Shown piece after piece: positions 6,543 to 10,955 of a stretch of DNA of 10,955 bases (the first letter of the stretch is position 1; every line of letters starts with the position of its first letter). The position numbers were made by a program, and so were the translations under genes. The notes under the pieces are model-generated. The model ran no database searches, had not been told where the DNA came from, and saw only the letters and a program-made list of their open reading frames with translations. Origin of the DNA: Caldifarciminota bacterium. Its GTDB lineage: Bacteria; Hydrothermota; Tepidihabitantia; Tepidihabitantales; Tepidihabitantaceae. The stretch spans positions 1 through 10,955 of the forward strand of contig JAFGRF010000095.1 in assembly GCA_016935295.1 (NCBI GenBank). The letters run 5' to 3'.

Positions 6543-8048
6543 ATGCTCTGGCTTATGCTGGTAGTCGGCCTTTCGATCCGGGCGGCGTCGCTGCCGCCGC
6601 CGACCGCAGCCGCGTACGAGAGCCTGCCCGGGCCGGTGCGTCATGCCTGCTCGTTCGAGCAACTCGCCAACAGCCGTTACTCGGTTCACTCCGGGTTCGA
6701 CGACTCCCTGCCCCGGCAGGTGCTGGCCAACGTGCTCTGGGCGATGAGCCGGGCGCCGCGCGCGGACAGCGGCGACCGCGACCTCTACGTGGCCACCGCC
6801 GACAACGTGTATCGCTTTGACCAGTCGCAGTCCCGGCTGATCGTGCACCTCCCCGGGGACCACCGCTACAACTCCAGCTCGGCGTTCGAAGTGGGCGTCG
6901 CAACCGAGCGACCCGAGGACGCCGGCATGGCGATCCAGGCCGGGCTCTTGGCCGGGGCCGCGTTCAACGAAAAGGCGTGCGGGACCGGGGTCGAGGGACG
7001 AGGGGTTGTGAGCTGCCCGATGCAGTGGGCTGCCGACCACGCGGACGCCGACTGGAAGCCGGAGCAGACCATCCAGATGGTGAACGTCTACGGCCGGGCC
7101 GGCTGCACGCCGCTCGACACCCTCTGTGCGGCCCGCTCCTCGGATTCGAGCCTGATGCTGCCGCACGTGGTGGGGCCCGACACGTTCGAGGCGGTAATGG
7201 CCGACCTTGGCCAGGATACCCGTTTCAGCTCGGTCGGGCTGTCGGACGAAAATGTATCGCAGCTCCTTTGGGCCGCCTACGGTGTCACCCCGCACCTGAC
7301 CTTCAACCGCCGCCAGGGCTTGACCGTGCCCAGCGCGATGGCCAGCTACTTCCTCACCGACCGCATCTACGTGGTCGGGCAGTACGACGTCAGCGGGTAT
7401 CGCAACCGGCTCGCGGGCGAGGCCAGCGCCGCCACTCGCGACCACCGGATAGAGCGGACCATCCCGGGCGACCGCCGTCCGCAACTGCGGGCCGCGTCGG
7501 ACCGGATTCCCGGCAGCGCACCGGTTTATTTCGTGGTCTGCGTGCCCGATACTGCCCAGGCTGCGGCGATGATGGAAGCAGGATTCGCCGGGTTCCAGTT
7601 GCTCGCCCAGGCCCGGGCGCTCGGGCTGGCCGGAAGCCTGGTTGCGCCGCTCGACCGGGCAGAGCGTGAGGCGATTGCCATGGCGCTCGAGTTGCCCGAC
7701 GGCCACGTACCGGCCCTCGTCTTTGCCTGCGGCGAAGCCGAGCGGGTCGCCGCGGCCGCCGACCTGGACAACGCCGCGGTCACGATTGTCCGGGCTCAGC
7801 CGGCAATCCGGCGCGGCGAGCTCCGGGTCGAATACCTGCTCAACCGCGCCGGAGCGGTGCGGGTCGAAGTCTTCGACATGCTCGGCCGGCCGGTCAGGCT
7901 GCTCTTGAACGAACAGCAGACATCCGGGTACCACGCCGTCGTATGGGACGGAACCGACCACGACGGGGCGCGGCTCAAGCGCGGCACATACCTCATTGTG
8001 GTCATCTCCGGCGGAACCGTAGCGCGGCACAAAGTCGACATCGGCTAG
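6543..8048 (+). CDS. Secreted tandem nitroreductase-like protein with FlgD/T9SS-like C-terminal domain
   Basis: A 501-residue protein with three parts. Residues 1-16 are a hydrophobic leader (MLWLMLVVGLSIRAAS) with no basic start. Residues about 37-150 form a first nitroreductase-like module (LANSRYSVHSGF with Arg45 and Ser47, VLANVLWAMSRAPR, LYVATADNVYRFD, LPGDHR, IQAGLLAGAAF). Residues about 212-400 form a second, fuller module of the SagB/ThcOx type (VSQLLWAAYGVTP, LTVPSAMASYF, RIYVVGQYDVSGY, IPGDRR, APVYFVVCVP, GFAGFQLLAQARALGLAGSL, VPALVFACGEAE). Residues about 420-501 are a FlgD-like Ig or T9SS-sorting-like domain (VRVEVFDMLGRPVRLLL, GYHAVVWDGTDHDGARL, GTYLIVVISG). Nitroreductases bind FMN and normally work as dimers; here two modules in one chain could mimic a dimer. 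The ATG at 6543 is the only upstream candidate in frame (a stop lies 27 nt before it), with Met5 as an alternative. Seven cysteines lie at residues 36, 146, 158, 188, 195, 333 and 396. Substrate unknown; module boundaries are approximate. Confidence 0.8.
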   Translation: MLWLMLVVGLSIRAASLPPPTAAAYESLPGPVRHACSFEQLANSRYSVHSGFDDSLPRQVLANVLWAMSRAPRADSGDRDLYVATADNVYRFDQSQSRLIVHLPGDHRYNSSSAFEVGVATERPEDAGMAIQAGLLAGAAFNEKACGTGVEGRGVVSCPMQWAADHADADWKPEQTIQMVNVYGRAGCTPLDTLCAARSSDSSLMLPHVVGPDTFEAVMADLGQDTRFSSVGLSDENVSQLLWAAYGVTPHLTFNRRQGLTVPSAMASYFLTDRIYVVGQYDVSGYRNRLAGEASAATRDHRIERTIPGDRRPQLRAASDRIPGSAPVYFVVCVPDTAQAAAMMEAGFAGFQLLAQARALGLAGSLVAPLDRAEREAIAMALELPDGHVPALVFACGEAERVAAAADLDNAAVTIVRAQPAIRRGELRVEYLLNRAGAVRVEVFDMLGRPVRLLLNEQQTSGYHAVVWDGTDHDGARLKRGTYLIVVISGGTVARHKVDIG

Positions 8049-8085
8049 CCGGCTTCCCAGACTCAATACCAAATCTCGAAAGCCC

Positions 8086-8235
8086 GGGACAGACCCTGGG
8101 GCTGCGGAAAACGAGGGACAGTGTCGTCGCCTTGCCTCGTCGGCAAAGACAGGGGACAGTCCCTCAGAGTCGCACAGGGCCCTGCGAAGGGACAGTCCCC
8201 GTTTTGCCTCCGAGGCGCGGTACAGTCCCCGTTTT
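8086..8235. repeat. Array of GGGACAG boxes alternating with short hairpins
   Basis: Five boxes lie at 8086-8092, 8115-8121, 8153-8159, 8189-8195 and 8219-8225 (the last as GGTACAG). The third and fourth extend to GGGGACAGTCCCT and GGGACAGTCCCC, which are palindromes around a central A. ACAGTCCCCGTTTT occurs exactly twice, at 8192-8205 and 8222-8235. Three of the intervals between boxes hold a hairpin of different sequence: TTGCC/GGCAA at 8132-8146, CAGGGCCCTG at 8175-8184, and GCCTC/GAGGC at 8206-8216. A related unit lies at 10096-10150. The layout resembles REP/BIME elements mobilised by RAYT transposases, but none is in the window. Confidence 0.8.
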
Positions 8236-8300
8236 CGTCGGCCCTTCGTGTCTTTGGGCTCCAAGTGGACTGGCCGTCGAGTCGCCGAGCTCGCTTGGCA

Positions 8301-8360
8301 CACCGCGAGGACGAACTGGTCGCACAATGCGACCGGTTCGACGCGCTCGAACACTCGTCC
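8301..8360 (+). pseudogene. Probable remnant of a type I restriction specificity subunit (hsdS)
   Basis: Plus-strand frame 3 reads HREDELVAQCDRFDALEHSS. This resembles the conserved segment near the C-terminus of HsdS proteins (typically of the form KVDELMALCDRLEA), which lies in a conserved helix. Nothing upstream or downstream continues the protein: the frame runs into the GGGACAG repeat array on the left and loses similarity on the right. HsdS directs DNA sequence recognition by type I restriction-modification enzymes, and ORF6N-domain genes such as the one that follows are often found inside such loci. The match is short and judged by eye from memory of the family, so it could be chance. 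Confidence 0.35.
8312..8340. repeat. 13-bp hairpin, 3-nt loop
   Basis: CGAACTGGTCGCA (8312-8324) and TGCGACCGGTTCG (8328-8340) are reverse complements except for one position, which would still pair as G-U in RNA. The loop is CAA. No T-run follows, so it is a poor terminator. It overlaps the codons of the possible hsdS remnant (DELVAQCDRF), so the symmetry may be an accident of that coding sequence; otherwise it could be a protein-binding site about 90 nt before the promoter of the ORF6N gene. Confidence 0.7.
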
Positions 8361-8430
8361 AGTCGGTGCGGCCTTGATGCCTTGGATCGGGACACGTTAG
8401 CGTTCCCCCGCGGCCGGCTGACGACGACAT

Positions 8431-8459
8431 TTGACATAACTCTCGCTCGCTCGTAGCAT
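8431..8459 (+). promoter_or_regulatory. Promoter of the ORF6N gene (leaderless)
   Basis: A perfect TTGACA at 8431-8436, a 17-nt spacer, and TAGCAT at 8454-8459, which keeps the key T1, A2, A5 and T6 of the -10 consensus. The ATG at 8467 begins 7 nt after the box, just where transcription should start, and no Shine-Dalgarno sequence is present. Confidence 0.65.
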
Positions 8460-8466
8460 TCGGCAC

Positions 8467-9054
8467 ATGCCCACCCAGGATTCGGCGGTTCCGCTGCGGT
8501 ACATCGAGCAGGCGATACTGCTCATCCGTGGCCATCGAGTCATGCTCAGCACCGACCTGGCGGTGCTCTACGGCGTGCCGGTGCACCGGCTGAACGAGCA
8601 GGTGAAGCGCAATCGCCAGAGGTTCCCCGAGGACTTCATGTTCCAGCTGAGCCCGGACGAGTGGAGCAACTTGAAATCGCAAACTGCGATATCAAGTTGG
8701 GGCGGTGTGCGCCACGCGCCGTACGCCTTCACTGAGCAGGGCGTCGCAATGCTATCCAGCGTCCTGCGCAGCCCGCAGGCGGTTCAGGTGAACGTCGAGA
8801 TAATGCGGACGTTCGTCCGCCTGCGGCGAATCCTGGCGGAGAACGCCACCCTCGCCCGGCGGCTCGACGAACTGGAGAAGAGGTACGACGTTCAGTTCAG
8901 GGTCGTCTTCGACGCCATCCGCAAGCTCATGCAGCCGCCCGAGCCCGGGAAGAAGCGCATCGGGTTTGTCACCGACGGCGACAAGCCGGGCCACACCGGC
9001 TCTGGCTCGGACTTCCTCGCCCGCGACCGTGCGCGCAAGGTCCGTCGCCGCTAG
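8467..9054 (+). CDS. ORF6N-domain DNA-binding protein
   Basis: A 195-residue protein. Residues about 10-110 match the ORF6N domain well: YIEQAILLIRGHRVMLSTDL, AVLYGVPVHRLNEQVKRN, RFPEDFMFQLSPDEW, LKSQTAISSWGGVRHAPYAF, TEQGVAMLSSVLRS and VNVEIMRTFVRLR are all in family order. ORF6N domains are found in phage and bacterial regulators and are thought to bind DNA. A coiled-coil segment follows (ILAENATLARRLDELEKRYD, residues about 118-138), often used for dimerisation, then a basic, disordered-looking tail ending in KVRRR. The length is normal for stand-alone chromosomal members. The start is the ATG at 8467, just downstream of a good promoter. Such genes are commonly mobile and sit near restriction-modification or phage genes; a possible hsdS remnant just upstream fits that. 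Its targets are unknown. Confidence 0.92.
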   Translation: MPTQDSAVPLRYIEQAILLIRGHRVMLSTDLAVLYGVPVHRLNEQVKRNRQRFPEDFMFQLSPDEWSNLKSQTAISSWGGVRHAPYAFTEQGVAMLSSVLRSPQAVQVNVEIMRTFVRLRRILAENATLARRLDELEKRYDVQFRVVFDAIRKLMQPPEPGKKRIGFVTDGDKPGHTGSGSDFLARDRARKVRRR

Positions 9055-9072
9055 CCGCCCGCGCAGTCCGCA

Positions 9073-9121
9073 CTTCTGACTTCCAGCTTCTGGCTTCTGC
9101 CTTCTGACGTTTGACTTGCAT
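9073..9121. repeat. Tandem 7-nt repeat, consensus CTTCTGR
   Basis: Seven head-to-tail 7-mers run from 9073: CTTCTGA, CTTCCAG, CTTCTGG, CTTCTGC, CTTCTGA, CGTTTGA, then a decayed CTTGCAT. On the minus strand the unit reads YCAGAAG. It lies in the gap after the ORF6N stop. A diverged copy of the same series lies at 10296-10323. Seven is not a multiple of three, and no gene covers the array. Confidence 0.8.
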
Positions 9122-9140
9122 GCCCGACGTGCGCTGTGCG

Positions 9141-9162
9141 CTCTGTGGTTCAATATCGGAAT
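9141..9162. repeat. Second, partial copy of the 6467-6488 repeat
   Basis: This 22-nt stretch (core TGTGGTTCA, ending CGGAAT) matches 6467-6488 at 19 of 22 positions. Its end is 52 nt before the ATG at 9215; the other copy ends 54 nt before the ATG at 6543. No matching left arm is seen here, so the inverted repeat is incomplete. Confidence 0.65.
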
Positions 9163-9200
9163 GAGCTATCATTCTCCCTGGTGCCCGAGCCCCGAATCTC

Positions 9201-9209
9201 TGCTATAAT
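9201..9209 (+). promoter_or_regulatory. Extended -10 promoter of the CvpA-like gene (leaderless)
   Basis: TGCTATAAT is a perfect extended -10 box (TGnTATAAT). Only 5 nt separate it from the ATG at 9215, so transcription should begin at or within a base or two of the start codon. There is no clear -35 box, as expected for extended -10 promoters, and no Shine-Dalgarno sequence. Confidence 0.75.
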
Positions 9210-9214
9210 CTCTC

Positions 9215-10039
9215 ATGCGCTTCCTCGTCGACGGGCTCATAATCCTCCTCATCGGCCTGGGCGTGTATGCCGAGATGAGGCGCGGGCTCTTCTTCGCCCT
9301 GTTCGACATCTTCCGTCTGGCCGCGGCAATCATCCTCGGGTTCGCGGCCTACTCCGCGTTTTACCGCCTGTTCCACTCCTACGCGGCCGGGCTCATGGCG
9401 CTGGGAATCGCCGCGCTCACTGCGGTCATGGTCGTGCCGATTGTGCTCAAGCTGCTCAAGGCAGACCCGGCCTGGGGAAAGAAGCTGCCCGGACGGCTCG
9501 GGGCCGGGCTCATCGGCATCGCCATCGGGTTTGTCACGGTCGCGGCGTTCCTTCCGGTAATCGGCCGCGCCGGGCGAGGGCGCGATGCGGTATCGCGTTC
9601 ATTCCTTGCCCAGCCGTTCATCGATGCCGCGCCCGCGCTCTACTACGTCGCCGACGCCTTCAACCTCGATTTCCCGGTGCTCAACACCAGGGCAATCAGA
9701 TTTGAATACGAAGGCACGGAAGGCGAGCCGGCGCTGGTCGAGCGCGTCAACTACTCGCGGCTCAACGGCGCGACCTGCATCGAGTGCGGGGCGAAGGTCA
9801 ACTTCGACGGCTACCTCAACCGTATCGGGTCCTCGATCTCGCCGCGGTTCACCTGCCCGAACTGCGGCCGCACCTCGGACGGGTGCCAGACGTTCGAGGG
9901 ATTCCACCGCATGTACGGACTCTGTCCGGTCGAAGTCTCCGAGTCGCTCGGCCCGATCGACTGCGGCGTCTGGTCCAACGACCGGCCCGTGTTCCCCAAC
10001 GGCGTCTGCCCGGTCTGCGGCAAGTTCGTTCACAGGTAG
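9215..10039 (+). CDS. CvpA-like membrane protein with cysteine-rich zinc-ribbon tail
   Basis: A 274-residue protein in two parts. Residues 1-116 hold four predicted membrane spans (about 5-20, 24-50, 58-80, 94-116) in the pattern of the CvpA family: VDGLIILLIGLGVYAEMRRGL at the start and RLGAGLIGIAIGFVTVAAFL near the end of the domain. CvpA was named for colicin V production; its molecular function is poorly defined but concerns the envelope. Residues 117-180 are a linker. Residues 188-274 are cysteine-rich: C188-x2-C191 and C214-x2-C217 form a clear zinc-ribbon pair, and C237, C250, C265-x2-C268 could form a second site; C224 is extra. The tail ends in CPVCGKFVHR, only four residues after the last knuckle glycine. 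The start follows from the promoter and the membrane span at the very N-terminus. A strong hairpin terminator follows the stop, so the gene looks monocistronic. The CvpA call is by pattern, not database match. Confidence 0.75.
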   Translation: MRFLVDGLIILLIGLGVYAEMRRGLFFALFDIFRLAAAIILGFAAYSAFYRLFHSYAAGLMALGIAALTAVMVVPIVLKLLKADPAWGKKLPGRLGAGLIGIAIGFVTVAAFLPVIGRAGRGRDAVSRSFLAQPFIDAAPALYYVADAFNLDFPVLNTRAIRFEYEGTEGEPALVERVNYSRLNGATCIECGAKVNFDGYLNRIGSSISPRFTCPNCGRTSDGCQTFEGFHRMYGLCPVEVSESLGPIDCGVWSNDRPVFPNGVCPVCGKFVHR

Positions 10040-10051
10040 GACGCAAGAACG

Positions 10052-10084
10052 AGCGGCCGGGGAAGGCAGCTTTCCCCGGCCGCT
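10052..10084 (+). terminator. Strong hairpin terminator after the CvpA-like gene
   Basis: AGCGGCCGGGGAA (10052-10064) pairs perfectly with TTCCCCGGCCGCT (10072-10084), with a 7-nt loop. It begins 13 nt after the stop codon. The bases after it (TCTCG) are only slightly T-rich, so it may be an intrinsic terminator of the short-tail kind or an RNA 3'-end stabiliser. Confidence 0.7.
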
Positions 10085-10095
10085 TCTCGAAGAGT

Positions 10096-10150
10096 GGGGA
10101 CAGTCCCTCGGAGCGCCAACGTCAGACTTGGCGCGGTACAGCCCCGTTTT
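10096..10150. repeat. Second copy of the GGGACAG box/hairpin element
   Basis: GGGGACAGTCCCT (10096-10108) is identical to 8152-8164, and GGCGCGGTACAG (10130-10141) is identical to 8214-8225; both copies then run into CCCCGTTTT. Between them lies a different hairpin, GCGCCAA (10113-10119) with TTGGCGC (10128-10134). A related palindrome, CGGACAGTCCG, lies at 10254-10264. Confidence 0.8.
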
Positions 10151-10156
10151 TCCCGC

Positions 10157-10240
10157 CTACGGCAGCGGCACGGCGACGTTGAAGACGTCGGTGCGGATGG
10201 CCTGGAGCACAGCCTCGGTCAGGCCGCGGGCCACCCACGC
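10157..10240 (-). pseudogene. Possible 3' remnant of a minus-strand gene
   Basis: Read on the minus strand, 10240 down to 10157 gives 27 codons and a TAG stop: AWVARGLTEAVLQAI followed by RTDVFNVAVPLP. Of the 27 codons, 26 end in G or C, as in the real genes here, and the peptide has normal protein character. Upstream (above 10240) the frame stays open but turns Arg-rich and unlike a protein. The fragment ends a few bases from the repeat at 10096-10150. I do not recognise the family. It could be a decayed gene cut by repeat or IS activity, or a chance open stretch. Confidence 0.35.
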
Positions 10241-10295
10241 TAGTCGTCCGAGCCGGACAGTCCGTCTTCTCATCCGTGGTTCTGCCTGATCCGTC

Positions 10296-10323
10296 CTTCT
10301 GCGTTCCAGCCTCTGGCTTCGCC
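10296..10323. repeat. Diverged copy of the 7-nt repeat series
   Basis: Four 7-mers (CTTCTGC, GTTCCAG, CCTCTGG, CTTCGCC) follow the same order as the first four units at 9073-9100 (20 of 28 bases match). A GTTTGACT segment lies further on in both places (near 9109 and 10344). Confidence 0.55.
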
Positions 10324-10365
10324 CTGTCCGCTCTTGGCGTCCCGTTTGACTCCCTGCGCCGCTCT

Positions 10366-10421
10366 GTCATTCCGCGCTTGACGAGGAATCTCGGCCTGGG
10401 GCGCGGTTCGCCCAGGTCAAG
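10366..10421. repeat. GTCATTCC-type palindromic repeat with nested hairpins
   Basis: ATTCC (10369-10373) pairs with GGAAT (10385-10389), the pattern of common dispersed GTCATTCC...GGAATC palindromes. Next to it, CTTGAC (10377-10382) pairs with GTCAAG (10416-10421), enclosing CCTGGG (10395-10400) with CCCAGG (10411-10416), which shares one base with the outer arm. Two alternative folds are therefore possible. No gene lies here. Confidence 0.65.
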
Positions 10422-10742
10422 CCTTCGCGGTTTCCTCCTGCCTCCCGCCTCCAACTCCGGATCCCGGCCTCTCGTCGCTGAATCAGCCGTTTCTTCGGCT
10501 CCCTTCTCCATCTTGCCGCTTGACTTCTGCATCTTGAGCTGCGTCCTCGCCTCCACCTCCTCGCCCCATGACCGAGACTGGTCGGGGAATAGGCCGGTGG
10601 ACAAACCTGGACACAGACCCTCACGCAACCCCGACCGCTATCCGGGCGATTGTTCCGGACACAAGCCCCCGGACTCAGTGGAGGAGAACCGGTAGGACAA
10701 GCCGGCGGATTGCATCTCCCTCTGTTCGTGACACAAGACTCC
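10422..10742. other. Gene-free interval, pyrimidine-rich then unstructured
   Basis: From 10422 to about 10565 the plus strand is rich in CTCC, TTCC and CTTG runs and looks like worn simple repeat. From 10566 to 10742 nothing convincing is seen. An 85-codon frame starting at 10568 has no ribosome binding site and an abnormal Arg/Thr-rich composition, so it is not called. Confidence 0.5.
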
Positions 10743-10849
10743 GAACTGCACGGGAAACGACAGACGATACAACGATGAACGCAGCCCTGCGAGCTACCGT
10801 CGGGGCAGCGTCCGGAACTGAATGACAAACGATGTACGATACAACGATG
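10743..10849. repeat. Pair of 35-nt direct repeats, 72 nt apart
   Basis: 10743-10777 and 10815-10849 match at 28 of 35 positions with a constant offset of 72 nt. Both start GAACTG, share AAACGA, and end in the identical 14-mer ACGATACAACGATG. They lie just outside the insertion-sequence end at 10882. Confidence 0.7.
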
Positions 10850-10881
10850 CGAACGGCACGGGGGGTTATCCCGGTCCGGAC

Positions 10882-10955
10882 TCAGGACATAGGTAACAGG
10901 TTATTATCAGGACATAGGTAACACTTTGAGTACATGGAGGTACGAATATGTCCTG
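10882..10955 (+). mobile_element. Left end of an insertion sequence (possibly IS481-like), cut by the window
   Basis: The 17-mer TCAGGACATAGGTAACA occurs twice, at 10882-10898 and 10907-10923, 25 nt apart. Its first part recurs inverted as TATGTCCTG at 10947-10955. The pair of sites looks like the transposase-binding end of an insertion sequence, followed at once by a gene start. AT-rich bases between the repeats contrast with the host sequence. The IS481 family is suggested from recollection of similar ends and starts; the transposase itself is outside the window. Confidence 0.55.
10948..10955 (+). CDS. Start of a probable transposase gene (8 nt only)
   Basis: An ATG at 10948 lies 7 nt after GGAGG (10936-10940), a good ribosome binding site. 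Only Met-Ser and two bases of the third codon are visible. The family cannot be read; context suggests a transposase. Confidence 0.45.

Noticed and set aside
8086..8235. CRISPR array
   Set aside because: The repeated box is only 7-13 nt, spacing varies from 29 to 38 nt, intervals hold hairpins, and no cas gene is nearby.
5844..8354. Open minus-strand frame of 836 codons
   Set aside because: It runs antisense through two genes and the gap between them, has Arg/Pro/Gly/His-rich composition with no domain pattern, and is the mirror of strongly GC-ending codons on the plus strand.
8063..8437. Minus-strand frame of 124 codons in the repeat-rich gap
   Set aside because: It crosses the box/hairpin array, is rich in Ser and Arg, and has no ribosome binding site or domain pattern.
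10395..10416. tRNA-like loop (GGTTCG within a stem)
   Set aside because: Only one short stem is present; there is no acceptor stem, anticodon arm or proper T arm spacing.
10568..10825. 85-codon plus-strand frame
   Set aside because: No ribosome binding site or promoter, Arg/Thr-rich composition, and it runs into the direct repeats at 10743-10849.

Overview
The window comes from a high-GC bacterium; third codon positions in the real genes are almost all G or C. It appears to have a Gram-negative-type envelope, because it encodes SurA-type periplasmic chaperones, lipoproteins, and a secreted enzyme with a FlgD/T9SS-like C-terminal domain. That mix, with many DNA repeats between genes, fits an uncultured lineage such as candidate division WOR-3 or a relative in or near the FCB group. 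The taxonomic guess is weak and rests on protein flavour only. No rRNA, tRNA or CRISPR was seen.

Layout, all genes on the plus strand. (1) The 3' part of a TPR protein (1-554), a gene-free gap, then a DOMON-domain secreted protein (927-1589) with a near-consensus sigma70-type promoter and a good ribosome binding site. (2) An envelope-biogenesis operon (1678-6338): two lipoproteins of the SurA/PpiC family, a full SurA-like chaperone with two parvulin domains, and a membrane-anchored coiled-coil protein with a TPR-like end. Gaps are 9 and 30 nt, and the last junction is a 1-nt stop/start overlap. The likely joint job is folding and delivery of outer-membrane or secreted proteins. (3) A secreted protein with two nitroreductase-like modules and a FlgD/T9SS-like tail (6543-8048). 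(4) A repeat-rich gap with a probable remnant of a type I restriction specificity gene, followed by an ORF6N-domain gene (8467-9054). (5) A CvpA-like membrane protein with a cysteine-rich zinc-ribbon tail (9215-10039) and a strong terminator hairpin. (6) About 900 nt of repeats, a probable minus-strand gene remnant, and the left end of an insertion sequence whose transposase start lies at the window edge.

Two patterns cut across the genes. Four plus-strand genes (1678, 6543, 8467, 9215) have no Shine-Dalgarno sequence, and a promoter -10 box ends only 5-10 nt before the ATG, so they probably make leaderless mRNAs. The gaps hold several repeat families: GGGACAG boxes alternating with short hairpins, 7-nt tandem repeats, a 19-nt inverted repeat with a second partial copy, and a GTCATTCC-type palindrome. 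The best candidates for something little described are the tandem nitroreductase with a sorting tail, the CvpA/zinc-ribbon fusion, the SurA-like lipoprotein whose second module has lost its parvulin domain, and the box/hairpin repeat family.
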